Part shown: piece by piece, positions 4,889-7,240 of the stretch
Layout: every line of letters begins with the position of its first letter
How positions within the stretch are numbered: position 1 is the first letter of the stretch
Origin: Actinomycetes bacterium
GTDB lineage: Bacteria > Actinomycetota > Acidimicrobiia > Acidimicrobiales > JAKAOS01
Reading direction: 5' to 3'
Assembly (NCBI GenBank): GCA_021790615.1
Contig: JAJYGW010000169.1
Coordinates: 1-7,240 of the forward strand
DNA: 7,240 nt
Made by a program: the position numbers and the translations under genes
The notes under the pieces: generated by a model
Told to the model about the DNA's origin: nothing
Seen by the model: only the letters and a program-made list of their open reading frames with translations
Database searches by the model: none

Positions 4889-7231
4889 TCACGCAGGCGA
4901 GGCGAGGTCGCGGACGGCTGCGGTGAGTTGACCGGCCTCGAGGCGCACGAGCGACGCTCCGAGCGCCTCCGCCAGCTCGCCGGCGAGCCCGAGGCGTGTC
5001 CTCCCGTCCTCGGCGTCCACGACGACCCCGCGAATGCCTGCGAGCCGGAGCCGTCGAGCCGCAGCGAGCGCCGCAGCCACCGGGTCCTCCCCAGCTGGCC
5101 CGGCCGTCGCCCGCCCGTCGGACACCACGACGACGACGGGCACGAGGCCCGAGGTGCTCGTCGCGAGCTCGTGGGCCCGGTCGAGGCCCGCTGCAAGGGC
5201 TGTCCGCCCGCCGGTCGTCACGCCAGCGAGGCGAGCGCGAGCGACCTCCACACTGGCCGTGGGTCGGAGGAGCACGTCCGCTCCGCCGGCCCGGAGAGCC
5301 ACCACGGCGACTCGATCCCGACGCTGGTAGGCGTCGGTGAGCAGCTCGTAGGCAGCGGCGCGGGCGACGTCGAGCCGGCGAGCTGCCCCCATCGAGCCCG
5401 AGGCGTCCACGACGAGCACGACCAGGTTCCCCGCTCGCTCGAGGCGTCGGAAGCTGCGCAGGTCCTCGAGCGCAGGACGCCCCGGCGGGCCGGCCTCCTC
5501 CCGGGCGTGGCGTCCGACGCTCGCACGGAGGGTCGCCACGGCCGACACGCCAGCGGGATCGCCCTCGACGTACGGCCGGTCACCGATGACCCTGCCCCGA
5601 GCACTCCCGCCGTCGGGCTGCCCGGGCGAGCGGCCTCCCCGCCCGTGACCCGACGGCGTCCCGGGGCGGGAGGGCACGCCTCGGCTGGGCTGCACCCGCC
5701 GGAGCGCTGCCGAGAGGGCGCCGCTCCCGCCCGGCGCCGACACGGGGTCCAGGCCGCCGGCCGGCGCTACGCCCGCCGACCCTCGCCGCCGAGCACCCTC
5801 CCCGGCGCCTCGCCGGCTCGGCCGGGGCGGAGCGGTCGGATCGCCGTCGGGGACATCCGACCCGCCCTCGGCCGCCGCCTCGCCGCCCGGCGTGCCGTCC
5901 TCCCCTGCCACCCTGCTGGCAGCCGACCCCTCCTCGCCGGCTGACTCCCCCGCAGCTCGCCCATCCTCGTCGCCAGACCCGTCGACCGCGTGGCGGCCGT
6001 CCCGCCCCGCAGGCCCCTCCCCAGCCCGGCCTGCGCCCCTGCCGACGCTCGCCTCCCTCTGAGACCCCGTCGTCCTGTGAGGCCCTGTCGTCCGAGGCCC
6101 ATCGAGTGCCGACTCGAGCGCTGCCTCGAGCGTTGCGGGATCGAGCCCACCGGCTTCGAGCGGCGCCTTGCGGGCCCGGTGACCGAGCACGGCCGGCGCG
6201 ACCCGGGCCAGCTCCGCGGTCGTGGCGAGCGGCGTGCCCTCCCAGGCGGCGAGGGCGGCGGCGGCACGACAGAGCGCCAGGTCCGCCCGGAGCCCGTCGC
6301 AGTCCAGCGCGAGCGCGAGCCGGCTCGCCGCGTCCATCAGGCCCGGTGCGAGCGGCGCTGCGAGGCCCCTCCCCCTCGGCTCCGCCTCCCCCGCCTCCTC
6401 GCCCGCCGAACCGCCGGCGCCACGCGTGCGCGCCGCGGCGAGCCGCCCCGCGAGCTCCCCCTCCTCGGCCGCCCACGCCTCGACGAACCCCGCAGGATCT
6501 GCGTCGAAGGCGAGCCTCCGCTCGACGGCACGCGCCCGCTCGACGGCGTCACGAGTGCCGACGACCTCGACGGACAGCCCGAAGCGATCGAGCAGCTGTG
6601 GACGCAGCTCCCCCTCCTCGGGGTTCATCGACCCGATCAAGACGAAACGTGCCCGGTGCTCGAACGCGACCCCGTCGCGTTCGACCCGGTTGCGCCCGGA
6701 GGCGGCGACATCGAGGAGCAGGTCGACGAGGTGGTCGGGGAGCAGGTTCACCTCGTCGACGTAGAGCACGCCGCCGTCCGCGTCCGCGAGCAGGCCCCGG
6801 CGCGCCACGACTCCCTCCCCGGCGAGCGCACGCCCGAGGTCGATGCTCCCGGCGACCCGGTCCTCGGTGGCGCCGAGCGGGAGCTCGACGAAGGGAGCGC
6901 CATCGGGGAGCAGGCGAGCGAGACCGCGCGCCAGCGTGGTCTTCGCGGCGCCGCGCTCCCCGCGGAGCAGCACTCCCGAGAGCGCGGGGTCGACGGTCGC
7001 GAGCAGGAGTGCCAGCTTCACCTCCTCCTGGCCGACGACAGCAGAGAAGGGGTAGACAGCTGCGCTCGGCCCACCGCGCCCGGGCGGCGACGGGCTCACC
7101 GCCTCGGAGAGGTCCTCGGTCACCGACGGGTTCTCGGTCACCGACGGGTTCTCGGTCACCGACGGGTTCTCGCCTACCGACCGATGCCCGGTCACCGACG
7201 GGTTCCCGCCTACCGACGGCGTCTCGCTCAT
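4889..7231 (-). CDS. Fused ChlI/ChlD-type chelatase subunit (AAA+ ATPase plus VWA domain), probable cobaltochelatase component
   Basis: A 780-residue protein joining an AAA+ ATPase to a von Willebrand factor A domain, as in magnesium/cobalt chelatase subunits. In actinobacteria such fusions usually partner CobN to insert Co2+ into hydrogenobyrinic acid a,c-diamide during cobalamin synthesis. Visible parts are: hexapeptide repeats at 9-39; the AAA+ domain at ~58-350 with Walker A GERGAAKT (91-98), Walker B GVLYVDEVN (D159, E160), sensor-1 N203 in GSMNPEEGELR, arginine finger R216 in LLDRFGL, and sensor-2 R315 in CDGLRADL; a low-complexity Gly/Ala/Arg/Glu linker at ~378-545; and the VWA domain at ~602-780 with MIDAS residues DASGS (609-613), T677 and D705. 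ATPase and metal-site residues are all intact. The ATG at 7231 has GGAGGG three bases upstream. The partner CobN is not in view, and the next gene downstream is unrelated. Without chlorophyll genes, cobalt is favoured over magnesium, but that is inference. Confidence 0.9.
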   Translation of the reverse strand: MSETPSVGGNPSVTGHRSVGENPSVTENPSVTENPSVTEDLSEAVSPSPPGRGGPSAAVYPFSAVVGQEEVKLALLLATVDPALSGVLLRGERGAAKTTLARGLARLLPDGAPFVELPLGATEDRVAGSIDLGRALAGEGVVARRGLLADADGGVLYVDEVNLLPDHLVDLLLDVAASGRNRVERDGVAFEHRARFVLIGSMNPEEGELRPQLLDRFGLSVEVVGTRDAVERARAVERRLAFDADPAGFVEAWAAEEGELAGRLAAARTRGAGGSAGEEAGEAEPRGRGLAAPLAPGLMDAASRLALALDCDGLRADLALCRAAAALAAWEGTPLATTAELARVAPAVLGHRARKAPLEAGGLDPATLEAALESALDGPRTTGPHRTTGSQREASVGRGAGRAGEGPAGRDGRHAVDGSGDEDGRAAGESAGEEGSAASRVAGEDGTPGGEAAAEGGSDVPDGDPTAPPRPSRRGAGEGARRRGSAGVAPAGGLDPVSAPGGSGALSAALRRVQPSRGVPSRPGTPSGHGRGGRSPGQPDGGSARGRVIGDRPYVEGDPAGVSAVATLRASVGRHAREEAGPPGRPALEDLRSFRRLERAGNLVVLVVDASGSMGAARRLDVARAAAYELLTDAYQRRDRVAVVALRAGGADVLLRPTASVEVARARLAGVTTGGRTALAAGLDRAHELATSTSGLVPVVVVVSDGRATAGPAGEDPVAAALAAARRLRLAGIRGVVVDAEDGRTRLGLAGELAEALGASLVRLEAGQLTAAVRDLASPA
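7111..7218 (-). repeat. 18-bp tandem repeat array inside the chelatase N-terminus
   Basis: Six contiguous 18-bp units (7111, 7129, 7147, 7165, 7183, 7201) are present. The units at 7129 and 7147 are identical (ggttctcggtcaccgacg); the others differ at one to several bases. A decayed seventh unit runs into the start codon region. Read on the minus strand in frame, each unit encodes a hexapeptide of the NPSVTE type, with variants such as NPSVTG, HRSVGE and DLSEAV at the edges. Because the unit is a multiple of three, copy-number change would lengthen or shorten the protein without a frameshift. Confidence 0.9.
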
Positions 7232-7234
7232 CGG

Positions 7235-7240
7235 CCCTCC
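7235..7240 (-). promoter_or_regulatory. Ribosome-binding site of the chelatase gene
   Basis: The minus strand reads GGAGGG here, three bases before the ATG at 7231. This supports the start upstream of the repeat array rather than one inside the frame, and means the repeats are translated. The close spacing makes it only moderately strong. Confidence 0.55.

Noticed and set aside
7111..7218. CRISPR-like array
   Set aside because: The 18-bp units are directly contiguous without spacers and encode an in-frame peptide repeat.

Overview
The window is about 7.2 kb of very GC-rich DNA with G/C-dominated third codon positions. It looks like a high-GC actinobacterium. A fused ChlI/ChlD-type chelatase protein, a Ser/Thr-linker lipoprotein binding protein with Cys-paired loops, and frequent GTG starts all suit an actinobacterial, possibly acidimicrobial, genome. 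That placement is inference from style and gene content; no phylogenetic marker is present.

Layout: four complete genes lie on the minus strand and read from the right edge to the left. (1) 7231-4889 encodes a 780-residue AAA+ plus von Willebrand factor A protein of the magnesium/cobalt chelatase family, probably the ATPase/adaptor half of an aerobic cobaltochelatase. Its N-terminus begins with a run of hexapeptide repeats encoded by an 18-bp tandem array. (2) A 218-bp spacer (4671-4888) carries two near-identical 22-bp direct repeats and a strong Shine-Dalgarno. (3) 4670-2751 encodes a 639-residue family-5 (peptide/nickel type) ABC transporter substrate-binding lipoprotein. (4) 2754-1969 encodes a class-I glutamine amidotransferase-like gamma-glutamyl hydrolase (PuuD-like, peptidase C26) whose GTG start overlaps the previous stop. 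(5) 1925-204 encodes an S53 sedolisin (pro-kumamolisin type acid serine peptidase), 43 nt further on and preceded by a perfect 8-bp GC hairpin. At the left edge a plus-strand open frame (2-265) may be the C-terminus of a convergent membrane protein; it overlaps the end of the peptidase gene by 62 bp.

How they fit: genes 3-5 look like one transcription unit. A surface lipoprotein would bind peptides, a C26 enzyme would split gamma-glutamyl bonds, and an acid endopeptidase would make peptides. Together this reads as a peptide or gamma-glutamyl compound scavenging cassette, but no permease or ATPase is visible here. The chelatase gene is probably a separate unit tied to cobalamin synthesis. No CRISPR array, tRNA, rRNA or insertion sequence was seen. 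The points most worth following are the altered calcium site in the sedolisin, the hairpin before it, the repeat-encoded N-terminus of the chelatase, and the three-gene cassette itself.
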